From assembly GCF_004793975.1 (NCBI RefSeq), contig NZ_SRYB01000004.1:149613-213612 (forward strand): a stretch of DNA of 64,000 bases. The letters are read 5' to 3'. The notes under the pieces are model-generated. The model was not told the origin of the DNA and made no database searches. It was given only the letters and a program-made list of their open reading frames with translations. The DNA comes from Lepagella muris. Its GTDB lineage: Bacteria > Bacteroidota > Bacteroidia > Bacteroidales > Muribaculaceae. Positions 44,101 through 52,523 of this stretch are shown in pieces. A program made the translations under genes and the position numbers. Within the stretch, counting starts at the first letter, position 1. Every line of letters begins with the position of its first letter.

Positions 44101-47100
44101 GACACACCCGTGACTGTCATAGATAAAAGTTTCCTGTATGACATTGTTCCCGTCTATGCAATGAATTTTTACGTTTGGTTGACGCTTCGAATGAGCGGGC
44201 ATCCACATTTTCTCAGTGTATGTTGAACCGGAACGTGTTATGCTTGTTTCCTGATTATGAAGGAATCCAAGATTATATCCATCCTTTACGTTGGTTGATG
44301 AGGAATATCTGTTGATTTTCTTTACTGTGATTGCTCCGGGATATAGCAGCATTAATTCTTCTGTCGGGTATCCGTAGGCATCATATTTGTAAGTGGTGGT
44401 GGCAGAGACACCCTTCAACAGGTCGTTCTCTTTCTTTCTTGTCAGGCGTATCTTTGTGAGATGGTCTGTCCCGGTTGACACAGAATAAGTGAATTCATTC
44501 TTGAATGCCGGAGATTCCTCGCTCTTCAGTACCCCGAATCTCTCCGGCTCATACGTCAGGATATGGGTTTGTCCTCTTTTATCAAACGTGGTTATCTTCT
44601 CAAATCCGCGGAATCCGAGACCTTGCCGATGGAATATGGCATTCGTATATGAGATGGAATTGTTGTCAATGCACTTCCCTTCCGCGAATGTATGAGAGGA
44701 TGTAAGCACATTAAAAGGCTCTCGGATATTGACGTATGGGTAAGAGGCTCCATAACCTTTCGTATAGCTGTTTCCCGTATCGTCTGTCAGTTGGGAGTAG
44801 GTGTTTTTCTCAATCACCCCGAGGCTGTTTGCCATTCCAGTTGCCATCACTTCCTTGCTAATATTGAGAGGAAGGGAATATTTGGTTGCAGTCCCCTTTA
44901 TCAGACTTATCAACATTGAATGCCGGTTATGGGAATTTATGTCAACAGGAACAATAGAGGAACCGGTTGTTGGAAATGATGTGAGATGACTACTGCCAAA
45001 GTCTATGGAGTTGTTTCTTGAGAAATACGTATAGAAACATGAGGATTTATAGTTTAGAAGGTCTGTCTTCCCGTCATTGTCCACATCTTGCAGGAAGAAG
45101 CCGGATTTGCTATCATTGTCTACATAAATTCCGTTGATGACAGTTTTCCCGAACATTCCGTTACCCTTGGAACGGTATATTGTCCAATTGAGATTATTCA
45201 GGTCTCCACGTTTGGCTGAGACAAGAAGATCCATGAGTCCGTCGCCATTGAATTCCCCGACAAGAAGCTCCCTGTCAACCAGCATCTGCCTTGTCAAGCC
45301 GGTATCAGTGGCAATCTTATCAAGCGATACATTCCCATTTGAAAATGTGAATGTGTAGATATTTAGTCCGGAGTCATTTATAAGGCAGATGTCGGTTTTG
45401 CCGTCTCCGTCATAATCCATGACAACAAGTTTGTCAGAATTATTGGCTGTGGCAACGGGATCCTGCTGGTCCGACCCCACGAGCTGAACCTTGAAATTGA
45501 GATCAGATCCCTTATAAAGAATTTTATTTCCGGAAAGATCAAACAGAAAGCAACGAGAGGAATGCCAAGGTTCGACAAACGGATTATCCACAGATATCGC
45601 CAATATCTCCATGCGTCCATCTCCGTTGAAATCTCCTGCATAATAGAACTTAGGCACTATGCTCGTGTTTCCTTTCTCGTCCATGAAGGCATAGTCCCAG
45701 TCAAATGTCCTTGTGTACAGATGAGACATGCCGCTATAAAGATTTGACCTATACACATTGAATGTTACCTTGTCAAGACCATTCACGAAATTATTTACCT
45801 TCACAATATATTCTTCCTGTTTCCCTTCAAGGTCAGCACATAGAATGTCAACAAAGCCCTTCTCTGTTATCAGATTGGGCATAGGATGTACCCAGTCATC
45901 CTGAAGCCCAGTATACAGGAATATCTTATCATCCTCCTTATAGTTGTTTATACAATAGTTCTGGGATTTCCTGAAAGTTGTGGCGTGTTGATGATAGATA
46001 TAATATGGATTATAGTTTGGCAACACGATAAGTCCGTCGGTATTTCCATCGTAATCGAATTTCCCTCTCACAATCTTGATCATGGATGGATCAGCAGATT
46101 CATACCATTCATATAATTGAGTGGAAGATTGGGTAAAGACTTTGGATGTCTCGCCATTCCCATAGTAAAAAATCAATGGATTAAACGACTTGCCACTTGC
46201 GGAATAATCTATCTTTTCAAGCAATGATACAGAATTGTCAAACTTATGTCCGAGAGTATAGGTGCATCTGACAGTAGTCCCGACCTTGCAGATTATTTGA
46301 TTCAGAATAACCGGTATATTAGTTTGCAGTCCGCCACAAAAAGAGACTATTCCGTCAGACCGTGTCTTGTATCGGAATTCGATACTTGCAGCATTATAAT
46401 TGATTTTTTCAAGTCTGAATAGATTGTTTCCCTCGGCATAGGTGTAGTCTATCTTGTTCCCATATAGATCTGTGAGAGACCACAGCGGATACATCACTCG
46501 GTTGGTGGAGTTATTCTCGTAACCAAACACTCCTTTCTTTCCGTCCGGATAGAAAACCTCGAAATATTTCATGATATAGGCTCCGCAATATCCCTTTGCC
46601 TTTATGTTGCCTTGCTCAGACTCATAAAGTATGCAACCGGTGTCTGTACCTGTTTTTATGAGACGCATGCCGTCAAGATAGAATGCATCATCATTGTCCA
46701 TTGAGACACCATGTGCCTGTCCGTCATAATAGATGGATCTTGTTCCTCTTGTTATTGATGGGACACCGGATAAAGCCCACCCCATGCCTACGATGGAATT
46801 ACCACGCTGGCTGTTGTAGTTCAAAGACAGTGACGGCTGCATACCGTTCATGCCGGGATATACGTCAATGGCGACATCATACGTGCGTGCACCTGTCGGA
46901 GTCATTCCTGATATGATAGGAATCACTCCCACTTCCTTTGATGTGTCAATCGTTATGGATTCAGGCACCGGAGAAACAGCCGTAGAGGGTGCTTTCTGCG
47001 GGCGGTTGCCCTCACCCTTACCGAATGTGGCGCTGTCTGCGCGATGGGCTGTTACAGGGGGATATAGGGCTGCTATTATTGAGTCGTTGTAGTGCTGGAA

Positions 47101-47277
47101 CTGTTCGTCTGTCCATCCTGCGAACCTGTCATCTGCCGGGGGTATGGAATCCTCTGGAAGATGAGACTCTACGGTGGTTGTTATGTCGTTTTCAATATTG
47201 ATTGATGTCCGGGATGCGGCATAAGTGGGATTTAATCCTATGAGTACCCACACTATGATGTATGATAGTCTTTTCAT
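41134..47277 (-). CDS. SpvB/RHS-repeat polymorphic toxin
   Basis: 2047 residues with a Sec signal peptide. Order: SpvB/TcdB N-terminal domain (from about 105; 'MQPSLSLNYNSQRGNSIVGM'), FG-GAP/VCBS calcium-loop repeats at about 550, 625, 680 and 735 ('GDFNGDGRMEIL', 'DYDGDGKTD'), RHS/YD repeats at about 1070-1500 ('YEYDSYGRLTKETDPMG'), the RHS core 'RLYDPALGRFLSPDPF' at about 1745, a Gly-rich hydrophobic stretch (1780-1915), and a variable C-terminus from about 1940. That end has 'FLDVLDEKGKMIYDWKFGYP', whose Asp and D-x-K pattern suggests a PD-(D/E)XK nuclease. The RHS shell should encase the toxin; the core motif marks where it is cleaved off. Immunity gene follows. Confidence 0.92.
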   Translation of the reverse strand: MKRLSYIIVWVLIGLNPTYAASRTSINIENDITTTVESHLPEDSIPPADDRFAGWTDEQFQHYNDSIIAALYPPVTAHRADSATFGKGEGNRPQKAPSTAVSPVPESITIDTSKEVGVIPIISGMTPTGARTYDVAIDVYPGMNGMQPSLSLNYNSQRGNSIVGMGWALSGVPSITRGTRSIYYDGQAHGVSMDNDDAFYLDGMRLIKTGTDTGCILYESEQGNIKAKGYCGAYIMKYFEVFYPDGKKGVFGYENNSTNRVMYPLWSLTDLYGNKIDYTYAEGNNLFRLEKINYNAASIEFRYKTRSDGIVSFCGGLQTNIPVILNQIICKVGTTVRCTYTLGHKFDNSVSLLEKIDYSASGKSFNPLIFYYGNGETSKVFTQSSTQLYEWYESADPSMIKIVRGKFDYDGNTDGLIVLPNYNPYYIYHQHATTFRKSQNYCINNYKEDDKIFLYTGLQDDWVHPMPNLITEKGFVDILCADLEGKQEEYIVKVNNFVNGLDKVTFNVYRSNLYSGMSHLYTRTFDWDYAFMDEKGNTSIVPKFYYAGDFNGDGRMEILAISVDNPFVEPWHSSRCFLFDLSGNKILYKGSDLNFKVQLVGSDQQDPVATANNSDKLVVMDYDGDGKTDICLINDSGLNIYTFTFSNGNVSLDKIATDTGLTRQMLVDRELLVGEFNGDGLMDLLVSAKRGDLNNLNWTIYRSKGNGMFGKTVINGIYVDNDSKSGFFLQDVDNDGKTDLLNYKSSCFYTYFSRNNSIDFGSSHLTSFPTTGSSIVPVDINSHNRHSMLISLIKGTATKYSLPLNISKEVMATGMANSLGVIEKNTYSQLTDDTGNSYTKGYGASYPYVNIREPFNVLTSSHTFAEGKCIDNNSISYTNAIFHRQGLGFRGFEKITTFDKRGQTHILTYEPERFGVLKSEESPAFKNEFTYSVSTGTDHLTKIRLTRKKENDLLKGVSATTTYKYDAYGYPTEELMLLYPGAITVKKINRYSSSTNVKDGYNLGFLHNQETSITRSGSTYTEKMWMPAHSKRQPNVKIHCIDGNNVIQETFIYDSHGCVTKKTGTNYSSSKGRTTVYEYDSYGRLTKETDPMGLSTEYTYDSYGRVATMKDYLGCTTKYGYDSFGRETSVTYPDNTVSSTTYSWNTAAGKGLYSIVRTATGRPTETEGYDPLNREVWNASTRFDGTVRGVSREYDLYGNLKRESLPYIGTGTPLWNVYVYDNYDRPTSYTEASGRKTTWSYDGTKITTVEDNTPTTREYDSLGDLVSVTDLAGTITYKLAADSQPISITAPGDVTTTFTYDKYRRRIGLSDPSQGNSLWAYDTEGNVIKETDADGNVITHEYDAHQREIKRVTDEFTTTWKYNEKNQLINISSSNGTGKSLVYDAYGRLKAETEGGGGKSLRKDYTYSSGNLSSVRYTSQNGLLGTENRIYRNGCLSEVNLNGSTVIFKLNKENTLGLEIETNTGSLKRTYAFDPYGMPAGRIAVAGNNTYQNFSYTFDHTNSCLKSRTDRKRSKTEYFSYDRLNRLISYESKKAAYDIKGNITSRSDVGTMEYSNPDKPYALTGLTPSSDAVPPRTQNISYTSFHRPAMISENGCIADFTYNADFERVKMFTAGNSKNLTRYYLGGCYEADEISGILKERLYLYGGYYDSPAVLIKEGGTSKVYYILRDYLGSITHVVGADGTLVQELSYDAWGRLRNPATHEVYAPGKEPTLFLGRGYTGHEHLTDFGLINMNARLYDPALGRFLSPDPFVQESDLSQNFNRYTYAMNNPLCYVDEDGEFFWAAVGIAALVGGIVNVATHWKEIKATGGWKGFWKGAGYFAIGGIAGGAGMAVGIGAAVGFGHMLTTTAAGYSLYTTGFLGGAYSGAMEGLTQGFIQGTGNALIEGENLGTALGMGGIGALSGGVSGGLTGGVMSGIKAVMQGKNFWNRSYNNKTLVQKAADFAESNINATGHAAGSRKHKVATDLLKKHQKFYIPEERWLKFHVKGNLNGKNYFLDVLDEKGKMIYDWKFGYPKLTPAQLNETRQMKIYRDIWKIPSTIIKPKK

Positions 47278-47297
47278 GTTGTCGGGGAAATTATTGT

Positions 47298-47717
47298 TCA
47301 GTTATTCTTTATTATCTTCCATGAACTCTCGTCTGAACCGATACGGATATGTAGTATATATATGCCGTCAGGTTGTGAACTGATGTCAAGTTCCATCGGA
47401 AAATCTGATGCAATGACAGACAGTATCTGTTGTCCCGAGACACTGAATATCTGTATAATCGCTTCATCCATGTTATCTTTCCCGGTAATATCAAGCTTCA
47501 GGACACCTCGTGTTGGATTCGGATAGATGTTGACATGTCTTTCAGAAAGCATTTCTGAATATCGGGTGTTTTCCGATCGTTGATTCATTGACTTTGTGGC
47601 GAGAACTATTTCCCGCTTTATCCGGTTGCCGGAACTGTCATAGCTGTAGCTTATTTTCTCGGCATTGATAGAGAATGTATTCAATGCGATTAGCAAAAAA
47701 AGATAGTTTAATCTCAT
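47298..47717 (-). CDS. T9SS-tail protein with one YD repeat
   Basis: 139 residues from the ATG at 47715-47717, chosen for its signal peptide (MRLNYLFLLIALNTFSINAE). The mature N-terminus 'KISYSYDSSGNRIKREI' is a single RHS/YD-type repeat. The C-terminal 75 residues are a type IX secretion sorting domain ('VNIYPNPTRGVLKLDITG', 'QPDGIYILHIRI'). It is 20 bp upstream of the RHS toxin gene in the same operon. It may anchor or guide the toxin through T9SS, since the toxin itself lacks such a tail. Confidence 0.8.
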   Translation of the reverse strand: MRLNYLFLLIALNTFSINAEKISYSYDSSGNRIKREIVLATKSMNQRSENTRYSEMLSERHVNIYPNPTRGVLKLDITGKDNMDEAIIQIFSVSGQQILSVIASDFPMELDISSQPDGIYILHIRIGSDESSWKIIKNN

Positions 47718-47811
47718 GGAATTAGATATATTCGGGATGAAATATATATGTGGAATTGGATTAACCCTAATATTCGGTCGTATTATGATGCAGGCAAAGA
47801 AATGATAAAGA

Positions 47812-48234
47812 TCAGTCAGGTAATGTGACGTTAAGAGTGCCTGAATATAATGCACCATCATTCGTGATACATTCAAGAAGATAGCTGCCGGCAAGAGGAC
47901 CGGTTTCAAGATACATACCGTTTTCAATTGATAGATCTGCAGAGACATTGTATGTTGCGTTTGACACTGTCAAAGTCAAATGTTCATATCTGTCCGTAGA
48001 GAGAATAAGGATACCGTTGCCGTCATATTGATATTCAATATATGAATTTGAAGGCATGCGGTGTTTTTTAGGATTTGGTTGACTCTTCAAGCGTCCTACA
48101 TCTACCGGTTTATCTGTATCAGTCTGATTTTTGTTGGTATCGGGCGAAGTTTGTGCGTCTGCTATGGAAACATACGACAAGGTGAAGAAGGTGGCTGCGA
48201 TGGCAACCCGGATAGTCAAGTTAGATTTTTTCAT
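47812..48234 (-). CDS. Small secreted protein, DUF3244-like
   Basis: 140 residues with a signal peptide (VAIAATFFTLSYVSIADAQT). The mature region begins with a Pro/Asn/Lys-rich linker and ends in an Ig-like fold ('LTLTVSNATYNVSADLSI', 'GSYLLECITNDGALYSGTL'), which resembles DUF3244 proteins found beside T9SS or RHS genes. It opens the toxin operon. Role unknown; an export helper or a surface adhesin are possible. Confidence 0.65.
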   Translation of the reverse strand: MKKSNLTIRVAIAATFFTLSYVSIADAQTSPDTNKNQTDTDKPVDVGRLKSQPNPKKHRMPSNSYIEYQYDGNGILILSTDRYEHLTLTVSNATYNVSADLSIENGMYLETGPLAGSYLLECITNDGALYSGTLNVTLPD

Positions 48235-48453
48235 ATCGTCATGTTTTTTTGCACAAATGTATCTAACTTAAAGAGAATGTCCAAATATGGTGTCTATCGT
48301 TTATAACAGACAGTATTATAATGAAATATGAATGATTTGGATAGCGTATGACTCCCGAAAATTGGCTTTTATTGGCATTGCCGATAGAAATTTTTTCATA
48401 ATTTTATGAATTGTATCAATAGAATGTTACGAAAATGAAAGTGTCCCGTAATG

Positions 48454-50124
48454 TCAATTGAATATTTTGTCAATCAAATTCAGTGCACTTTCTGATTTCA
48501 GTTCCATGAGAGTCTTTTTCAATCTTGACTTTCTATTGTAATACACTTCGGGGGAAATCCTAAACAGCAGACATATCATCTCCACAGATAGCCCGAAGTA
48601 TAGATATGCCATGAGTCGTCGTTGGTTGGCTGATACCTTTTTCATTTTGGAATATGTGTGGTTCAGAATCCCGGAAGTTTCCTGATTAATTTCATTCTCA
48701 AGTTGAGTTAACAGGGTGTCATCCTCTCTTAACGCTTGAAGTTCTGTTTCCATGGCGTAGATGAGTTGTGGCGCAGAAGTTGATGATTCAGGCATACGAT
48801 AATATGCGGAATACAGATGGTCGAGTCGGAGGAATATGTTTTGTAAAATATCAGAAGATACAAATCGTTCGGAGAGTTGCTTACTGTCATTTTTGGAAAG
48901 TAGACCTATTGTGTCAAGCAACTCCTTTATTTTATTTGATTTTCTTTCAATCTTCAATCTCGTGATTAATATAATTGAAATTATAGTCACAAGAGAAGTG
49001 ATTATTATCCAGATGGTCTGCACCCTCGCTTTCCAAATCCTATAATCTGCTTCTTTCAGTCTCAATTGGCGGTCTTTCTCCATCAAAAGATTCGCATCGC
49101 TTTTTATCTTATCGGTATAATAGAAATTTAATTTATCGTATTCTCTTGATAACGATAGGAATGCATTGAGGTAGTCATCAGAAAGGAGATGGTATTCATG
49201 TGGTAGTTCGTCTTCCATGATATTATCCGACAACTTTTGGCGTAACTTTTTTATCAGAGTCGGATCGGCATGGTTCTTTATCATGCTATATATAAGTAAG
49301 ATCCTGTCATTTTCTGACATTCTGTCGTCAATAGCCATCCTTTGGGGTAGGTCGAAATAGCCATTTGCGCTATTGTAGTCCTTTTTCCATAGCAGAGCAT
49401 TTCCGATACGGCTTGATGCTTCCAGTATAGTGGCGGTGTCATTTTCTGCAATAGCCGCATCAAGCACCTCTTTCATTAGCATTACTCCTTTGTCGACACT
49501 GTCATTCTCTGCCAAGGATATGCCATACCATAACTGTGCATCGCGAATGAACGGCAGAGAATCAAGTTGCAGATAACATAGCCATGCTTTTCTTGAATTT
49601 TCCAGTTGCTGCGGACTGTCGCCGATCTGGGAATTACTCTCACTCAGTGCACAGTAAGTTTTTGCCTTATATATGAGCATCCCGTTAGTCCGCATATTCT
49701 CAAGGGCATTGTTGAAACATAGGATGGATTCACCTAATCTGCCTGAATTTTGGAAAACACGACCTTGATAAAAGAGAGTGCGTGCCAGACGGTCGTAATC
49801 TTGCTCTCTCTTGAATAAATCAACCGCCTTACTGAGTAATTTGGATGTAGTGTCGTCATGAAATGTCTTGTCTCTAAGTTCTGCCCAAAGCAGTGCGAAC
49901 ATGGCAGAGTCACGCTCTGTGGTCAGCAAACTCTTGTTGTATGTTGATAAGAGGGTATAGGCAGAATCGGGGGTGACAGCGGATAATATCTCGATATTCT
50001 CCAAACCCGGAGCCAATGGATTGTCTGAACGGTAGTCGCACAAGATGAATGCCAAGATTGGTATCATTATTAGGATACAGAATCTTATTGGAGGAAAGCC
50101 ATTTAGATGATGAAAGATTTTCAT
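48454..50124 (-). CDS. TPR-membrane-HTH regulator of toxin locus
   Basis: 556 residues. N-terminal anchor (ILIMIPILAFILCDY), periplasmic TPR-type helices (about 90-330; 'LARTLFYQGRVFQNSGRLGE'), a transmembrane helix (IWIIITSLVTIISIILITRL, about 370-390), a coiled coil, and a C-terminal HTH ('RRLMAYLYFGLSVEMICLLF', 'RISPEVYYNRKSRLKK'). It has the layout of SusR, but no carbohydrate genes are adjacent. It is transcribed towards the RHS operon with a 219-bp gap, so it probably controls toxin production in response to an envelope signal. Confidence 0.83.
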   Translation of the reverse strand: MKIFHHLNGFPPIRFCILIMIPILAFILCDYRSDNPLAPGLENIEILSAVTPDSAYTLLSTYNKSLLTTERDSAMFALLWAELRDKTFHDDTTSKLLSKAVDLFKREQDYDRLARTLFYQGRVFQNSGRLGESILCFNNALENMRTNGMLIYKAKTYCALSESNSQIGDSPQQLENSRKAWLCYLQLDSLPFIRDAQLWYGISLAENDSVDKGVMLMKEVLDAAIAENDTATILEASSRIGNALLWKKDYNSANGYFDLPQRMAIDDRMSENDRILLIYSMIKNHADPTLIKKLRQKLSDNIMEDELPHEYHLLSDDYLNAFLSLSREYDKLNFYYTDKIKSDANLLMEKDRQLRLKEADYRIWKARVQTIWIIITSLVTIISIILITRLKIERKSNKIKELLDTIGLLSKNDSKQLSERFVSSDILQNIFLRLDHLYSAYYRMPESSTSAPQLIYAMETELQALREDDTLLTQLENEINQETSGILNHTYSKMKKVSANQRRLMAYLYFGLSVEMICLLFRISPEVYYNRKSRLKKTLMELKSESALNLIDKIFN

Positions 50125-50247
50125 GATGGAATATAGAATCAGTTAGAGCAGATATAAATCAGCCTAACTCGTATGATTTAATTTATGATGATTCTATTGC
50201 AAATATATAAAAAATCACTGATATTTCTATATCTGCAAAATAATCAA

Positions 50248-50303
50248 GTGCATGATATTACCGCATTGTGTGCATGATGTCGCGGTGTTGATGTGCATGA
50301 TGT
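50248..50303. repeat. TGTGCATGATGT tandem repeat
   Basis: Two exact copies (50269-50280 and 50292-50303) and a degenerate AAGTGCATGATA (50247-50258), 22-23 bp apart. The last copy ends three bases before the stop of the immunity paralogue. The same pair is found past the gene at 38283, including the following CAT. Confidence 0.75.
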
Positions 50304-50305
50304 CA

Positions 50306-51079
50306 TTAAGGTTGATGGCGTGTGGGTAATAACCTTTTCATGGCATTGGCAAAAAAATCTTTGAATTTCTGCGACGTGTTTCTATATTTTTCCGATGGGA
50401 ACAGGAAATCATCGATGATAAGTTGCGCTTCGTTCAGATTCCTGACGCGCCAGCTTTCCAGATTCTTCTCCACCTGTGCCATCAGTTTCTCCCTGTTTCC
50501 AACCCTTTCATACATACCGTTCATCCATTCCTCAAATTCCATATCGAATTCCGTCCTCACCCATTTATACTTCCAACGCTTGGATTTCCACTCTATCTCA
50601 CGCATCAGCCGTTCTCTCAGGTTAATATCATCCAGATATGTCGACAATGCAAACACGAACTCATACACTGGTTTCCAGAAATTTGGATTGTCAATGTCTT
50701 TATCAGGACTCGTAAACAGATTCATGATACTGCTCAGCCTAATCTTCTCCTGCAATACGTCACCAAACTGTTCTCTGGCACGTTGTTCCGCCCGAGAGAA
50801 ATAAAAGTCATGCTCTTTTTTACTTGATAAATAAAAGGTATTTCCTATTTTCCCTTCAAGTCTATAATTAAAGATGTCAAATCTATTATAGCCATCACTA
50901 TCATCCCAAAGCGACCTACATTCTAAGTAAACTTGATAATCGTCGCTTTCATATTGGGACGATTCCAACCGTAGACCGAGCATCACTATGCCTACTCTAA
51001 GATAAAGTGTAGACTTTGAAAATTCCGTCAGAAAGGGGAATACTCCCTTCCAGTCATTGAAAATCTCTCTTGAAACCAT
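50306..51079 (-). CDS. Candidate immunity protein, orphan paralogue 1
   Basis: 257 residues. It shares 'SREIFNDWKGVFPFL' and 'LMAQVEKNLESWRVRNLNEA' with the gene next to the toxin, while the central part ('FDIFNYRLEGKIGNTFYLSS') and the last 35 residues differ. No toxin gene is adjacent. It is likely an orphan immunity gene that guards against toxins of neighbouring strains. Its 5' flank is the same as that of the truncated copy at 40009. Confidence 0.68.
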   Translation of the reverse strand: MVSREIFNDWKGVFPFLTEFSKSTLYLRVGIVMLGLRLESSQYESDDYQVYLECRSLWDDSDGYNRFDIFNYRLEGKIGNTFYLSSKKEHDFYFSRAEQRAREQFGDVLQEKIRLSSIMNLFTSPDKDIDNPNFWKPVYEFVFALSTYLDDINLRERLMREIEWKSKRWKYKWVRTEFDMEFEEWMNGMYERVGNREKLMAQVEKNLESWRVRNLNEAQLIIDDFLFPSEKYRNTSQKFKDFFANAMKRLLPTRHQP

Positions 51080-51122
51080 AAAATCGAATTTAGTTTACTC
51101 TATTATAAGTTTGATATGATGT

Positions 51123-51262
51123 GTGGAATTAATCACGGGGCACGCGGAGTTTTTATTATTACTCTGTGTCCTCCGCGCTCTTTGTGGTGTAGTAAATCAG
51201 CTTGATACGGTGTGTGGAATTAACCTCGGGGAGCGCGGAGAGCGCGGAGGTTTTTGATTTAA
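51123..51262. repeat. GC-rich intergenic repeats, copies 3 and 4
   Basis: Two copies of the GTGGAATTAA... element (51123-51154 and 51214-51262) frame a CTCCGCGCTC segment that is partly complementary to them, so the RNA could fold CGCGGAG to CTCCGCG. The linker TTTGTGGTGTAGTAAATCA is also present at 38228-38246 (one base different). Copy 4 covers the end of the 51259 gene. Confidence 0.8.
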
Positions 51263-52053
51263 GGGTATTCCTCACCGTTTATTTTGGCTATTAGCTGTCG
51301 CCATAATCCGATTCGGGTGTTACGGAAGTTTTCACGGAACTCTTTCCATCGTCGTGACATACTTTTGGGTTGCTCAGAATCCAATACAAAGTCATCAATG
51401 ACAAACTGTGCCTCATTCAGATTCCTTATGCGCCGGCTTTCCAGATTTTTCTCCACCTGTGCCATCAATGCCTCCCGGTCGCTCATCCTAACCCGAAGAT
51501 CCTGTTTCCATTCTTCCATCGTGATACCGTGAATGATTAGAAAATCCTTTTTCTTGAAATGTCGAAATTTCATGTCAATCTGTCGCCAGATTCTTGCTTC
51601 CATTTCAGGATCATTCAAATATATAGAGAGTGCCAGTTCAAATTCAAAAATGGACAAAATATTGCAATCGAATGAAACGGTAATTTGATTGATTACGTTA
51701 AAAAGACTGCTTAAACGAATTTTCTCTTCAAGAATACCACCAAATTGGTCTTTCACACGCTGCAGTACTTTGGGAAAATAAAAATCATGGTGATTATCAA
51801 AAATCCAGAATTGGATATTACCTTTAGATCTCAAATAATAATAAAACACAAAAGATTCACATAAACTATTCTTATTTTCCCAAAGGGATCTGCATTCCAG
51901 ATATATAAGATATGTATTACTATCGAAATTAGACGATTCAAGTCGTAATCCCAACATCACGATACCTGCTCTCAGATAAAGAGTAGACTTAGTGTATTCT
52001 TTCAGAAAAGGGAATGCTCCCTTCCAGTCATTGAAAATTTTGTGAGATACCAT
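51259..52053 (-). CDS. Candidate immunity protein, orphan paralogue 2
   Basis: 264 residues. The last 90 residues are nearly those of the toxin-adjacent copy (…'RRIRNLNEAQFVIDDFVL', 'LWRQLIAKINGEEYP'), whereas residues 60-150 have their own sequence ('YYYLRSKGNIQFWIFDNHHD'). It is the farthest upstream member of the family, and not in an operon with a toxin. A recent exchange of the 3' end with the 40281 gene, aided by the repeat next to it, is probable. Confidence 0.68.
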   Translation of the reverse strand: MVSHKIFNDWKGAFPFLKEYTKSTLYLRAGIVMLGLRLESSNFDSNTYLIYLECRSLWENKNSLCESFVFYYYLRSKGNIQFWIFDNHHDFYFPKVLQRVKDQFGGILEEKIRLSSLFNVINQITVSFDCNILSIFEFELALSIYLNDPEMEARIWRQIDMKFRHFKKKDFLIIHGITMEEWKQDLRVRMSDREALMAQVEKNLESRRIRNLNEAQFVIDDFVLDSEQPKSMSRRWKEFRENFRNTRIGLWRQLIAKINGEEYP

Positions 52054-52523
52054 ATTGTATAATTGAATTGGGTTGTACTCAATCTTTAGTCATTATATGC
52101 AAGAGGAGTTTCAAGATAAATCTCATAATTAAAAATATATTTTCTCGGCATTACAGATGAATGGAACGGCAACAAATAGAAGCACTGGATATAAACGTTT
52201 CATGGGCATGGATTTTTAGATTATGACCCAAAGTTAACAAAAATATTTGGAATGAAATAATTGTTGACTAAAAATCATCAGAATAAGAATGAAATGAAGG
52301 TTATTTCACATAAAACAATGGTTTAATGGCTTTTTGTCAAGTGGAATGAATCATTTTTTTACTGATTGTGGTGGAAGGGATACGATTTATTCACCTTTTT
52401 TGAAACATTTGTCCACTTTAGTGAGGGAAATATTTTATAATTTTGCAACCGTAAGCCGTAGGCTCTTTCGGGAGGCGATGCTTGCGATTATTGGAAACCG
52501 AAAAACTCGAATAACCATAAATC
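52054..52523. other. Intergenic region with arabinofuranosidase promoter
   Basis: No gene is supported. A TAATTTTG -7 box at 52438-52445 would give a leader of about 70 bases that includes GTAAGCCGTAGGCT, able to form a small hairpin. The A/T-rich part before it should hold operator sites for the arabinose-type regulator. The left end is the 5' flank of the immunity paralogue. Confidence 0.55.
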
